This document shows, in pieces, positions 35,133-46,898 of a stretch of 64,000 nt of DNA. The stretch covers positions 1,612,001 through 1,676,000 of the forward strand of contig NC_057375.1 in assembly GCF_016906535.1 (NCBI RefSeq). Direction: 5' to 3'. Source of the stretch: Rhizoctonia solani (taxonomy: Eukaryota; Basidiomycota; Agaricomycetes; Cantharellales; Ceratobasidiaceae). The notes below the pieces were generated by a model, which saw only the letters and a program-made list of their open reading frames with translations, searched no databases and was not told the DNA's origin. Position 1 is the stretch's first letter, and every line of letters begins with the position of its first letter. A program made the translations under genes and the position numbers.

Positions 35133-38100
35133 TTACTGTGCCTTTTTCTCTAGTTCTTCTAATTCCTGCTTAGCTTTCTCAGCCTCAGCTGCGGCTTCAT
35201 CAATAGCTCGTCGAGCTTCACGTCGTTCGCGACCTCGTGTGACCAAATACTTGGGTTCGAGATCAGCAAACAGGTATTTGCATGCGTGTTCCACCGCCCA
35301 GCATCCCATAAAATCAAGTGCCATGGTCACAGTAAGGCGGACTTGGAACTATACGGAAGATGAGCTCCAATGGCTGGCGAGGTCAAATTCAGAGAATACC
35401 TACCGAGAAAGACATCTCAACAATCTGTAGCCAACGGTTCATCTCAGGGATGATATCCATGGAACCGCCGAATGCAACTGCGCTTGCTCCCAGGAGTCCA
35501 TAGTATAGAGCGGGGTTCTCACGAATACCCTCACGGAACGGACGACCCTAGATAGACGGTGAGAATCGAACCAAGAGCACGATATTGAACACTGACCTGG
35601 AAGTTGATAGCGAAAGTAGAAACCTGTTGGGACAGGCCCAGCAAGTAAATCGCTGTGTTCAGCAAGCTAGGCTTGAATTCAGCCTCGAGATCAATTTCTC
35701 CACGCCTTGCAGGTTATGCAAATCAGTACGGTGACGGTAAAACGAATAAGAAATGACCTTACTGCTCCAGACTATTGGACAATGAGGTAATATAAAGGAG
35801 CGAAACGATGTGAATGGCAAACTGGATCAAGACTGAGAGCAGGACGTAGAAATTGAAGATATTTCCAAGTGGACGCTCGCGTGACAATTTCTCCACGGGC
35901 TAGAACAGGGAAAGGGTCATTTTAGTAGACTATTTGAAATATAAAGTAAGATCTTACCTTGGCACGAGAAATGCACAAGAAACACACAGACATGAGCATT
36001 CCGTTGATCGTGATCTGGTAGTCGCCAAACTTGATTCCGTCCAAATATAAGACACTAAGACTGTACGCAGTAATCAAACAGTTCAAGGCAAGGATCTTGT
36101 ACATCTGGATGGTCGCTACGAGTGTGCAACGACCTTGACGAATGATGGCAGCAACTGCAAATATAGTTCGATTTAACAATCCGAGCAAGGGATCCGAGGG
36201 TGGACTCACTTGAAGATACGTTAGACAGCTTGGAAGTGAAAGGCGCGGCGCAGGATGCATCACCAAGCTTGATCTTGGGGGGCTCATTGTCGTCATCCAT
36301 TTCTGCCAATTTGCTGGTAATCGATTCCAAATCAAACTAGTAAATCACTTATTAGTACTGACGCGCATTGAAGATGTCCCATGACAAACCTTCTCCATAG
36401 GGTTCTTCTTTCGTTTATCCTGCAAATCAGCTGCGGCCTTTTGTTGTGCTGCAACGACATCCTGGTACAAATGGGCAATAGCTTGAGGAACCGGAGGAGG
36501 AGGCTGGTTGAACCTTGCAGAAATCTTGAGCTGGCTCTCGTATACCTTCTTGATCCGCTCGACACGCGCATGCTCAGCGATCTTTTGCAGGTCTTCAGGG
36601 GTACCGTCGAGAAGAGCCACACCAATATGAGCTTGCTTGAGTGCACCCACGTCATTGGTTCCATCTCCGGCCATGAGAGTTGTAAAACCGAGACCCTTGA
36701 GCGTCGTGAGGATCAGTTCCTTCTGAATCGGTGAAACACGCGCATAAACCCAAGTATTCTGAACGAGAATTGGCCAAGAGGGGGTTCGTTCGTATTGGCG
36801 CATGGCGGCACCAGTAATGCAGACATCATATTGCTCGAAAAGGGAAGCATCGAGCGGTTCCGAGGGATTAACTGGTATAATCTTAGTTTCGTCTACGGTA
36901 CGCCAGACAAGGTCTAATGGAGTGTCAATCGGATGTCAAACGAAGGACATAGGGAAAACTACAAACCAGTCTCGTTGTTCGAGCCTTCTTTGACATCTAA
37001 GATCAAAGCATCGCGGTCTACAATTTCAACCTCGCGCGCGACGTGTACAGCGGTCAAAGGGTTGTCTCCGGTGATCATGATGCACTAAAATAAGAATTCT
37101 TTAATGAGAGTTTATGAGATCGACCACTCTGACTTACACGATGAGAGGAGTCGGCTAACATCTTCAGTGTCGCAATGGCATCGGGCTTGAGTGGGCAATG
37201 GAAGATAAGGAATCCAACAAAAGTAAGTTCTTTCTCAATCTCGTCCCGCTTCAGTTGAGCAACTTTGTCCAGGCCAATAGGAGCAACTTCCTTCATAGCT
37301 AACGCAAGCACGCGGCTGCCTCGACGAGTAAACCATTTGAATGTATCGTCATAGCCCCGAGGAACAATAGCCAACATTCCTTTGATGGTCTCTGGTGCAC
37401 CTTTGACGGCAATGAGACTTTTGCCTCCAGCACCAATCGTGGAAATAGTGGCCATTCGCTTGAGTGCTGAACTAAATTGGAAGCGTCGTCGAATCAAGAT
37501 TGTATTGGTAGGAGATGACCCTGTGAATAAAGTAGCAGTTAGTATCCGATATCTGAAGGAGGTTGACATGGATTACCCTTGTTGGGTACAACGCCATCAC
37601 GACCTTTCAGGTCCCATTCCAAGGCCTTCAGTGTAGTCTGTTCCATCGGATCACCAACGACTTGGCCGTCATCCAACTTGACTAGTGCATGTGCTGCAGC
37701 CAAGCAAAGAGTTGTCTCGCGGGAAGCAGCTGTAAGCGGTACAAGCTTCAGTGGATCGGTGGGGCTGAATAACATCTAGCTCAATTGCTTTAGTCGCTTG
37801 AGAGGCATAATCACTTACTCAACGCCAGCTACACCCTCCACAACGAGATCGACAGCGGTGATAGTACCAGTCTTATCAAAACAGCATACATCCACACGAC
37901 CAGCAACTGGAATACGGAAGGGCTCGGTACAAAAGATGGCTATAATAAATCAGTCAACAGTTTTATACTTGACATATAAATTAACTGACCAAATTTCGAG
38001 AGCGCTGCCAAGGAGGTGTTAACTGCCAAACTCAGTTCCATAGGTAGCTCAGGAGGAACAACGCTAGTGATGATGAGGACGCAATCGAGGAGCAACTTGG

Positions 38101-39807
38101 ATTTCTTGAGTCCTCGCTCAATGCCTAGTCGAAGTGTCAATAACTTGCGGAATGCAAGAGATCTACAGGAGAAATTTACCTCGGACCCAAACATACCAAC
38201 TGGCAGCGATGGCAAAGATAAGCAAGAATCCGATAAACAGGAAACTCTCGAAATTATTCGCGCTGACACGCTCTGTGGAGAAAATCATGGTGCGAACGAG
38301 TTGGCCCTGAGCTGTACCGAAACCAGTGCGTAATACGAGGGCGAGTGCACCACCGTCAGGGGTATTGAGCGACGGGGTCTGAGAGGATGCAACTAGGATA
38401 CTCCATTAGATCCACCCAAGGTAATTTTGGGACGGACACGTACCAACTTCGCCTTCTTCTTGACCTGCCTTCAGAATTTTGGTTCCTCCGAAGAGCACAC
38501 AGTTCTTGTGTTGTCCGTCAACATCAAGCCTCTCGCCTTCCTCCTTACTGAGTATCCCAAGTGACTCCTTGAGTAGAGGCGTAGACTCTCCAGACAGCAT
38601 CGCTTCATTGACGATGCAAGTACCACGAAGAATTAAGGTATCAGCCGGAATCGAACGATCGGGGGTTGATTGATCCTTCTCTTTATCTTTCTCATCCTTG
38701 TCTTCGACTTTCTTTTCCTTGGCCTTTCCTTCATGTTTCTTGTGTTCAGACCCGGCAGATCCGCGTGAGATAGAAATAACGTCGCCTGGCAAGAGGGTGT
38801 CGGATTGAACGATGTTCCATTTACCATCTCGGTAGCAGTAAATTGGATAAGGATCGATAGACATTGTGCGGAATTCCTTCAAAGTGCTCACGCGCTGCAA
38901 TGACACGTTATTAGTGACGTGGAAGCATTGGACACGCACAGGGGCTTACCTGGAATACAACCGTGCATTCAAATACAACCAGCATGAACAGCGTAAACAA
39001 GCTGTAATACCAGTATTCGTCCAAGCACCATAGCGCGACACAGAAAATCTGGAAGACAAAGAACGGCGCGGTGGTATGTTCTCCAAAAAGTGCCAGGAAA
39101 GAAGGGATAGGGATATCGAACTCGTTTTTTCCGTAAAGTGCTGATAAGGCCTCGACGGTTCCGGCATCAGTGTTACCGCCCTTGGTTGACACAGCAGACA
39201 TAAGTCCAGTAGGGTTGCCTTCAAACGAAGAAAGCAGGGGTCGATCGTTGCATGGATAAGGTAGAGGTGCAAACGCCTTTTTGTCAGAGTCATAGACGTA
39301 AGTATCCCGTTGGTACACGAATGCGAATTCCATTCTGGATGGATGTTGGGGGGATGGCTTGCGGATAAGAGGTACTATTTCGCCTTGGCCACGGTGTTCG
39401 GCGGGGACGATTCGAATACAGTCAGCTGACTCCAAAGATGATGCCTGTGTATGCTTCAGCATGGTTTGTAGCGTGTTTTATGCGGTACATACTGAGTGAG
39501 TGGTAACCCAAGCTCTAACGCCGGTGCTCCATCTCGTCGATAGAAAGCTTAGTGCGTGGCTGGCTCCAAGACCGACAGTAAATATAAAGCTCCATTCTTC
39601 GCTCTTTATCCAGTCGTCATAGCGCACATAATATGCATAAGCAAGCACCGGCCACATGCATGAAAACGGGAGCGCATATGCGTGCCATATGAACGGTACG
39701 CTACGATGAAGACTGGCACGGACTATGTCCGGGGATGTAACAACGATGTCTGGCCTGAGAATAAATTTAGTATTAATATTATCTTTGCAGGAAAAAAGAA
39801 CGTACAT
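35133..39807 (-). CDS. spf1: P5A-type ATPase, ER transmembrane-helix dislocase Spf1
   Basis: At least eleven exons encode roughly 1,200 residues. The N-terminus ([10 protein letters not shown]...LHRSVPF) is characteristic of Spf1. Signature motifs in order are the A-domain [12 protein letters not shown], the P5A-specific [13 protein letters not shown] in M4, the phosphorylation site [11 protein letters not shown], the nucleotide-domain KGAPE, the [11 protein letters not shown] region, and the hinge [11 protein letters not shown]. Spf1 sits in the ER membrane and removes mis-inserted mitochondrial tail-anchored and other moderately hydrophobic proteins. A long charged insert (about 38630-38760 on the DNA) is rich in Lys/Glu, as in other fungal Spf1. 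The start codon seems to be split by a 51 nt intron (39755-39805): AT in exon 1 and G in exon 2. The alternative is to read through that intron from the same ATG, which adds 17 unconserved residues. The frame is intact throughout. Confidence 0.95.
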
Positions 39808-40287
39808 TGTATACCAGCGTAATTAAAGTAGGATATATCACTACTTTAATGTTAACGACATGCTATTTCACAAACCTATTGATATCACCTTTATGAATAG
39901 TATAACATCTATTGTCGCGCGTCTGCCTTCTTGGAGGTGGCCGTCTTCTCGACTTTTCTCCAGCCACGTAAGGCATCTACGGGTCCACGGTCTGGCGCTT
40001 ACTCTTCACTCATATGTTGGTTATTTGTGAATTGGGAATTCCAATCCTACATCAGTAATACGTGGTAATAGAATACGGGACCAGAAGTTTAATGAACCAC
40101 GATGATAGAGTTGGTATATAGAATGCTACTAGTTTAACTGCTACAAATTATGTGCACTATCACCATGGTTTGGTACGCTTGTCACTATCTCAGCTCCGTG
40201 AGCTCAAGCTGGTCTATTAAAGAGTGTTAATTGTATATACAGAAAGAACGAAGTTCGTCACCAAATGGTGAATTTTATTCCTAAATT
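39808..40287. other. Intergenic spacer
   Basis: AT-rich spacer between Spf1 (upstream side) and the 3' end of the first F-box-like gene. Nothing recognised. Confidence 0.4.
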
Positions 40288-41489
40288 TTATACTGAAACA
40301 GCCATAATGTCAAGCTTTTCGCCATAGATTTTAACACTGGAGAGCCTGGTACAGCGCCCTTTCCATAACCTGGCGGCCTCAACCTGACTCCAAACTGAGC
40401 GTAATGCTGGTTTTGCCTGAAAGCGAAGCGTGTCTGCTTCTGAATTAAAAACGATTGATGATTGCCTGCTTGGCTTCTCAATTACTAATAGCCGAAGAGC
40501 TTTAAGTTCACTGAACAGTTCCGGGGGTGTGGGCGGGCCGTCGGCTGAGTTTCGATCAACTAGCTCTGAAGATTGCCAGTAATCATCATCCTGTGGTATC
40601 AATTATGAGCATGGATAATCTACCACAAATCCGGGAAGAGTCTTACCAGAGCCGTCGTAACAAGTGACAGTCTTTCCAGGCATGAAGTTGTGCTAACTCC
40701 ACAAAGTCCTTTGACAAATTCGATACAGCTCGTGTTACATAGGCTATCTAGGTCAATCCTCATAGTTCTGATTGATTTCGTCGATAGGCCAAGCGCATAT
40801 AACATCCTGGGCATATGCACCGTATACCGGTGCATTTGACATCGGCTAACCCCTGCATCGGTTATTGGGCATCCTGGAGCAAGAGTTACGAACAATTCTG
40901 AACATGCAGTGAGATTGTTCAGTTCGGGAAATAGAGAGGTGCGGCGAATATCGTCGATGCACAAGCAGTCTGTCTTGTTCTGGCGCTTGTGTGTCGAATG
41001 TGAGCGAAGTTCCAGCCGCTTCAAAGACTTTTGGGTTTTTAAGAAATCCCATGGCGAGGCCGGCACGGGAAGAGAAAGACTCAATGAACGCAGATAAAAC
41101 GGTGGATGAGCGTCCAGACTAGTCTTGAATTCGCAGCCAGATATGCGCAGATCCCGCAAGTTAGATAGTAAAGGAAGAGTTTTTTGGACAAGGTGTATGA
41201 GTTTGTTTGTTGTCACCGACCAAAGCATTTGTGCAGTCCCGTATGTATTGTAAAGCTGTATTCTCTGGACAAAGGGTCCGAGGTATTGAGAGTGCTTGTT
41301 GAGAGTCTGAAAGAATTTGTACGCCTCTTCGATCTCGTCGAAAGAGTTAGACCGATATAGTATCGGCACGGCCAAAGAATAGACCACCTTGCCAAGTAGC
41401 ATTACTCGAAGAAGCGATGGTTTATCATTTTCCAAATGCCCTATAATTAGCCGTAGAGCATCTAGGTCTAATGCCCATAAGCAAGACAT
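40288..41489 (-). CDS. F-box-like protein, paralog 1
   Basis: Two exons (40647-41489 and 40288-40590) give 381 residues. The N-terminus LDLDALRLIIGHLENDKPSLLRV resembles a degenerate F-box helix pair, followed by KVVYSLAVPILYRS, the usual next motif in the large basidiomycete F-box families. The body has leucine-rich, LRR-like spacing (LPLLSNLRDLRISGC; SLKRLELRS). F-box proteins link substrates to SCF ubiquitin ligases through Skp1; here that role is inference from weak similarity. The start at 41489 is preferred over the longer open frame from 41633 because a TATA box lies at about 41600. A paralog of nearly the same length lies at 43355-44501. Confidence 0.72.
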
Positions 41490-41598
41490 TTTAAGCAAGC
41501 AGTCGGCCGAATGATTTAAAAGCCTGATCTTTGGCAAGTGAAGCCTCGGGTAAAGTAGGTCGAAGGGACAGTTCTCTTGAACCGAGTGTTTCCCTGGA

Positions 41599-41608
41599 TT
41601 TATAAAAG
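41599..41608 (-). promoter_or_regulatory. TATA box of F-box-like paralog 1
   Basis: On the minus strand this reads CTTTTATAAA, about 110 bp upstream of the ATG at 41489. It would lie inside the longer open frame, which argues for the shorter start. Confidence 0.5.
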
Positions 41609-43354
41609 GCCTCAATAGGATCGACGAGTGCACACCAAAAGGATACTTTATATGAGTAGCCGTGTCTTATTTTTATATCAGGGCATGTGTAAATCGATAG
41701 ATATGAATGATTTTCACTTAGTAGCTGGCAATACCCGAGGGGTTGCTCAGGAATATTTCACTAGACTAAACACGGGAGCTCCATAGATCTCGGTTTTAGT
41801 ATCGGCTAATCCCGAGTAGTAGTATTAACAAAGTTTCGGAGTTCCTGCCTGATCTTTCATGAGGAGCAATCTTGTCGTCAACGTAAGCATTAGATGTAGC
41901 TTGCCCGCTGTAAATTGAAATTGCCAATATCACACGACACTCTTCAGCTGGCCAATCCAAGGTTAGTCGAGATCCGAGATTTAGTGACCTTGGTACCAGC
42001 GAGAAGCAACATTCCTTGGTGGTAACAGATCAGTTGTCACACACTTAGGCGCCGGATTGAATAGTACAAGATGGTATGGGTCTACTATCAAGCGTCACGG
42101 TAAAACGTAGCGCACAGCGTGGGTCGAAAAGTACGGTGTTGACCTCACCGCCTACAATTCCTTCCACCAACCGATGTTTCCTGTTGATGGACTCAAATTA
42201 CGGGGTCTCAGATATGCATAACCTTAAGCTTAAAAGTATATCACAGCTTGCATGGAACATAGCTGGAACTTCTGGGCTCGTCGGGACACGCATATACCCA
42301 ATCATGTTCTCAGCTCCACCAGTTTGCGAAATGGGAAAATATAGCAGTATGTTGTACAGTAGGTGTCATGATTCCACTCCAAAGGTTGTCTGCACACATC
42401 GGCAACATCTGTATCAAGGCTTCAAATTTAAATTAACTGAAAAAAATTCTTGGTTCAGGATTCTGATGATAGGTATCTCGGCAAAATCAGAATCACATCA
42501 CCAGATGTGTAGATGGAGCGACCCCAGCGATTGTTATCATCATCAGGTACATAGAAATAGTTGGCCTCGTTGCGATCAAGTTTGCTATGGGATTCTGGAG
42601 GATCCCCGGATACTTATCTGAGGACTGAACCCATCATAATTCTCACATCTTCTCATTGAAATTTTTCGAACAAATGCCCGGGCCAATGGCAAAAGACACT
42701 TCGACATATAGATTTGGTATAATGCAATCTCAGATTGAGCAACCAGCACAGGGTTTCTCGATCATTTAAGTCGACGTGAAAGCGGGTAACATACAGCTAC
42801 TGCAATGAAAGCTTAACACACCGAGACAAAATTAAGTTTCCCTTACCAAGCGTCCAGAAAGTGAGATAGTTCGTGGTCGCGAAGGGTCCATCTGATCTCA
42901 GGTTAATAGGTGACCTCAAACAGATTCGCATAAATGTAATAGCGGATAGGGGGAAGTGATGTACTGAAAGGTCTGCAGGTTATAAAATTATTTGGAACTT
43001 TGAACTGTGCAAATGTTACCTGAGACATACCTATGCATTGGGTCGGATGGTTGAGGCAAACAATTTACGAAACGCTCTTAACTCATGAAGCCGCTCATAT
43101 TGACAAAACAGTTGTATGGGTATAGTGATTCCCTCAAAGTGTCGGTTCGCTTTAGTTTTAGGCCGCTACTACCGATGCAATGCCATGATTGAAGTGGGAT
43201 TGGTGGCGTTGTATTGACGAAAGTTTATCAATTACAAGGTGTCAGACATCCCGATATACATCGTCCACTCGTATACCGGTTGTCGAGAAGCCATCTATAT
43301 GCGCACCGAAGATTCGAAGGCAGGCCAACCCGACATCGAACAACACGTGCGCCC
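41609..43354. other. Long intergenic region between the F-box-like paralogs
   Basis: About 1.7 kb. A plus-strand open frame at 42076-42621 (181 codons) and a smaller one at 43189-43417 have no recognisable motif. Fragments in other frames near 42130-42210 look protein-like (FHQPMFPVDGLKLRGLRYA), which suggests a degraded gene, but I cannot name it. Confidence 0.4.
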
Positions 43355-44501
43355 TTAGAATATCGTTTTGTCAAAGAGTTTGACACTGGTCAAACTGGGA
43401 CAATTCTGCCTCCATAAATCTTTGAGGTTAGCTTGTCGCTCAATTACGGCAAATACCATATCAATAACCTCATGAGCTGATAGCTGCTCTTGGATGAGAC
43501 CTTGAACAGCCTCTTCCACTTCAAAATATTGGAGACAGGCGAATCCTTGAAGCACCTGCGCGATTTCGGTCAGGTAACTTGGATTTTTTGCCTGCTGGGT
43601 CGCAAAGTCCTTCCGAATAGCCGTGAGGATATGTGAATGAGGTCAACGATGGTAACCAATCGGATCTCACCAGTAGGTTGGCTTTAACAGTTAAGCATAC
43701 CAAGCTCAAGGGTATCCCCGTAGCTTTTAAACACTCAACGAAATCCCAACCGCTGAACTCAGGACGGTCGTCGGAGTCAAAATGTAGGCTTTGAATAGGT
43801 GCAGTTGTGTGATCCAAGGAAGCAATATATTTGATGATATCGGCCTTATTGGAGTCGTGTACATGACACGGCCGTATAATAACATTGGTAAGTGGGCGTC
43901 CGGGAGCCAGGGACGCGATAAGTCCTGGACAACCAGTAATAGTATGCAGATCAGGAAGCATTGTTGGATCAATAAAATGATCGATGTTGACGCATTGGCG
44001 AGTGAGCGTGAAGGAGGTAATGTTGAGATCGACGATGGTCGGCTGGCTACTAATAAACTTGGCGATGTGTATATCGGTGGGTGGGCTTATTAGAAGAGAC
44101 TTCAGTTTGAAAGGAGACCCGGATAAATCCATTGGGCTAAACAGGCTGAATCCAAAAAGTGATAACTCTCGAAGGTTTGGCATCAGATTGAGCGATGACC
44201 GAATAAACTCGAATACTGCCGGATCAGGTGTTATTGGAGAGCTGGGGATTCCCCAGAATGAAACCTGAAGGTAAAGCGTATGAACAAAACGTCCGGGTGA
44301 TTTTGAATGATGAGTAATTGCATTGCAAAAATGCAACGCTTCCGCTAGGTCCAGAAAATCATTTGACCGATACAGTACAGGTAGCACCAGCGAATAAATT
44401 TCTTTTGACAGGAAAGAGATTTCGAAAAGTCTATGTTTGTTTCCCACTAGTTGTTCAATGATGAGAGCTAGAACGTCGCAAGTCAAGGCCCGAGTCATTT
44501 C
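43355..44501 (-). CDS. F-box-like protein, paralog 2
   Basis: Two exons (43671-44501 and 43355-43609, intron 61 nt) give 361 residues. The N-terminus LTCDVLALIIEQLVGN followed by KEIYSLVLPVLYRS matches paralog 1 position for position, and the leucine-rich middle (LNLMPNLRELSLFGF) is equivalent. Both genes share one intron near the 3' end, after a block in which A/P-G-C/R-P is followed by a predicted strand. The intron acceptor (CGGAAG) is not ideal, so the exon 2 start is less sure. An SCF adaptor role is inferred only. It is divergently arranged with the mitochondrial release factor gene. Confidence 0.7.
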
Positions 44502-44732
44502 TACAAGATTGAGACACACGTTAAGAAGTTTTAAACTGGGAGTATAGTTAGAGGATATATACTCCTGTGATATGATGTGTGAGGTATATGAGAGCAAATC
44601 AGGGCCTTGTTCGGTCCATGCGAGGTTGAGAACCAAGTCGTGGGGATTTAGCAGCAAGTCATTCCGAAGATCACGTGCCTGAAAGCTTAATTTAGCGCCG
44701 ACAAATCTAACAAATCATTGATGGTTTAATTT
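44502..44732. promoter_or_regulatory. Divergent intergenic promoter region
   Basis: Only 231 bp separate the start codons of the minus-strand F-box-like gene (44501) and the plus-strand release factor gene (44733). The two promoters must share or abut here. No TATA box is evident. Confidence 0.5.
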
Positions 44733-46217
44733 ATGTCGGTCTTTGTCCGTTTGCCCCGACTTGTGCGGTGTACCCGACTCGCATCAACACTTTCCTCAAG
44801 TTCGAATGGCTCTAGTGCACTCAGACAGATTGAAAATGAATCTGGACGACTTTTGCGTGTGGTAGAAAAGCGCATTGCGGAACGAAAACGAGCTGAGCAG
44901 GAGGCAAGTATAGAGCTTTCGTTGTACAACTAACCTTTCTGATAAATTTTCTTCAAAAATTGATCAGCTTTCAGAAGGTTCAAGCATGAGCATGAAAGAC
45001 CAAATTTCTCGCTCCAGGCTAATAAAGGAGCTTGAACCACTAGATAGGACCTGGAGCGAATGGTTATCGGTGCGAGAGGTGAGTGCTCAGTGATACTCTT
45101 CTGTTTTTTCAGTTCTCACTCCTTTGAAGGCTTTCTTACAATCAGAATCGCTCTTGTCTGATTCTGATCCGGAATTACGAGCACTTGCGGTGGACGAACA
45201 GGCCGAATCACTCGGTAAACTCCAATCATTGGCCTCGGAAACATTCCCGTCGCTGCTTATGCGGGCGTCATCCACCTCATCCTACGGTGCCGCCATCGAG
45301 CTTAAATCTGGCGTAGGAGGAAGTGAGTCGGCACTTTTCCTCGGCAATTTAGCGAGGATGTACTCCCGCTTTGCCGCCACACACAAGTATTCGTGTGAAT
45401 GGATCAATAAAAACGAAATGGAAGGCGCTAGAGGTGGGATCAAGGACGCGATACTGGAAATTAAGGGTGAAGGGTCATACGATGCTCTGAGATGGGAGAG
45501 TGGAGTGCATCGAGTCCAACGAGTGCCCGCAACGGAAACACAAGGGAGAGTTCATACTAGCACTGTAGCGGTTGTGGTAAGCCAGTCCTCGTTCGGGCTA
45601 CTACCATCCTTATATCCTCGCCAGGTTCTTCCCGTCATAGAAGGTGCAAGTGAGACCGAGGCGGATGATATAGTGGACCCTAAGGATGTCCGAACCGACG
45701 TCATGCGTTCACGAGGTGCTGGTGGCCAGCATGTAAACAGGACCGAGAGTGCAGTGCGCTTAACACACGAGCCAACTGGCATTACTGTCTCCATGCAAGA
45801 CTCTAGAAGTCAGCATCAGGTATGTTGAAGAGCTGCTACTTGTACAGCGCGTTCATTTTTTAATAGAACCGGGCGAAAGCATGGATGATTTTGCGTGCAC
45901 GGCTTTTAGATCGTAAACTCCAGGCGGAGATGGAGGCTCGTCGCGCCGTACGAAGAGACTTGGTCAAAGGTGCTGATCGTAGCGAAAAAGTTAGGACTTA
46001 TAATTACGCGCAGGTGTGTATTACGGATTCATCTTCCATGTGCACGCTATAACAGTCATGAACCTAGGACCGAGTAACAGATCATCGAGTCGGATTAACA
46101 ATAAAGAACCTGGAAGCCGTAATGGAAGGAGACGCATTAGAAGAAATCATTCAGGCACTTCAAAAAGACCATGAAGCAACAATGATGGAAGAATTGTTGC
46201 AAGACGATGTTGACTAA
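44733..46217 (+). CDS. mrf1: Mitochondrial peptide chain release factor 1
   Basis: Six exons (44733-44903, 44968-45078, 45130-45576, 45625-45819, 45867-46013, 46068-46217) encode 406 residues. The basic N-terminus rich in Arg and Ser looks like a mitochondrial targeting peptide. The class I release-factor core is clear: [32 protein letters not shown], and the catalytic [19 protein letters not shown] whose GGQ glutamine triggers peptide release at the ribosome. The C-terminal [12 protein letters not shown] is also conserved. It ends mitochondrial translation at UAA and UAG. Intron 1 appears to use a GC donor (GAG|GCAAGT at 44904). A GT donor three bases later paired with acceptor CTTTCAG would also keep frame. 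The 48 nt intron 45577-45624 is in frame and open but interrupts the [11 protein letters not shown] block, so it is called as an intron. Confidence 0.94.
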
Positions 46218-46898
46218 GAAGTTTAAATTTACAAAATCATGCGCGCTTCAGAAAGGCTGTATTTTAAAATCATGGGTACATGCAACTGTGATCAACCTCC
46301 ACCATTTGGGTCAAATGCTTGTTGAAACCTTGGGCGAGTGAGCATTGGTGTTCTCCATAAGAAGGTCAATTTTTACAATAATATGTGAGTGGTGTGGTGC
46401 ATTGTGCCAGTCTACAACAACAGTTGAATTAAACCTTGTTCTGTGCTGTAGGGCTGTTTTCGGCCCTGACCCGAGTCATCTTCAGGGCTTCAATATCGCA
46501 TGTAACTTGTCATTTGAAATCCTCTTCTATTTTGGTCATGCAGCATTAAATCATCTTATTGGCGAAAGTCGTATAAAAATGGAACGGGTAGGCACGAACA
46601 AAGTTTGAGAACGAGAAGAATCATGATATAAACTAGTTTCACCACAGAATATCCTATTTTGAGCCTTGATAGATAGTGTGTATGCGCTCGATTCCCGTGC
46701 CCTCCAAATCAGTCCAGTTTGGGACAGAGCACGTGACCGTTTGTTGGTCAGGATACGCGAAAGTGAACCCCTATTGAGCGTTGATCCCGACGACAACCAT
46801 CGAGACATACCTTGTCCGTTGGAGAGCGGTTTACGAGTCGTTTACTCTGGCAGATTTACGTCTGATACGAGCGGGGAATTATTTGGCGATAATTCTGT
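46218..46898. other. Intergenic, upstream of myosin
   Basis: No gene recognised. An open frame overlapping 46666-46998 is out of frame with the myosin start and looks fortuitous. Confidence 0.4.

Noticed and set aside
42076..42621. 181-codon plus-strand open frame between the F-box-like genes.
   Set aside because: No motif, and protein-like fragments occur in a different frame, so at best a decayed gene.
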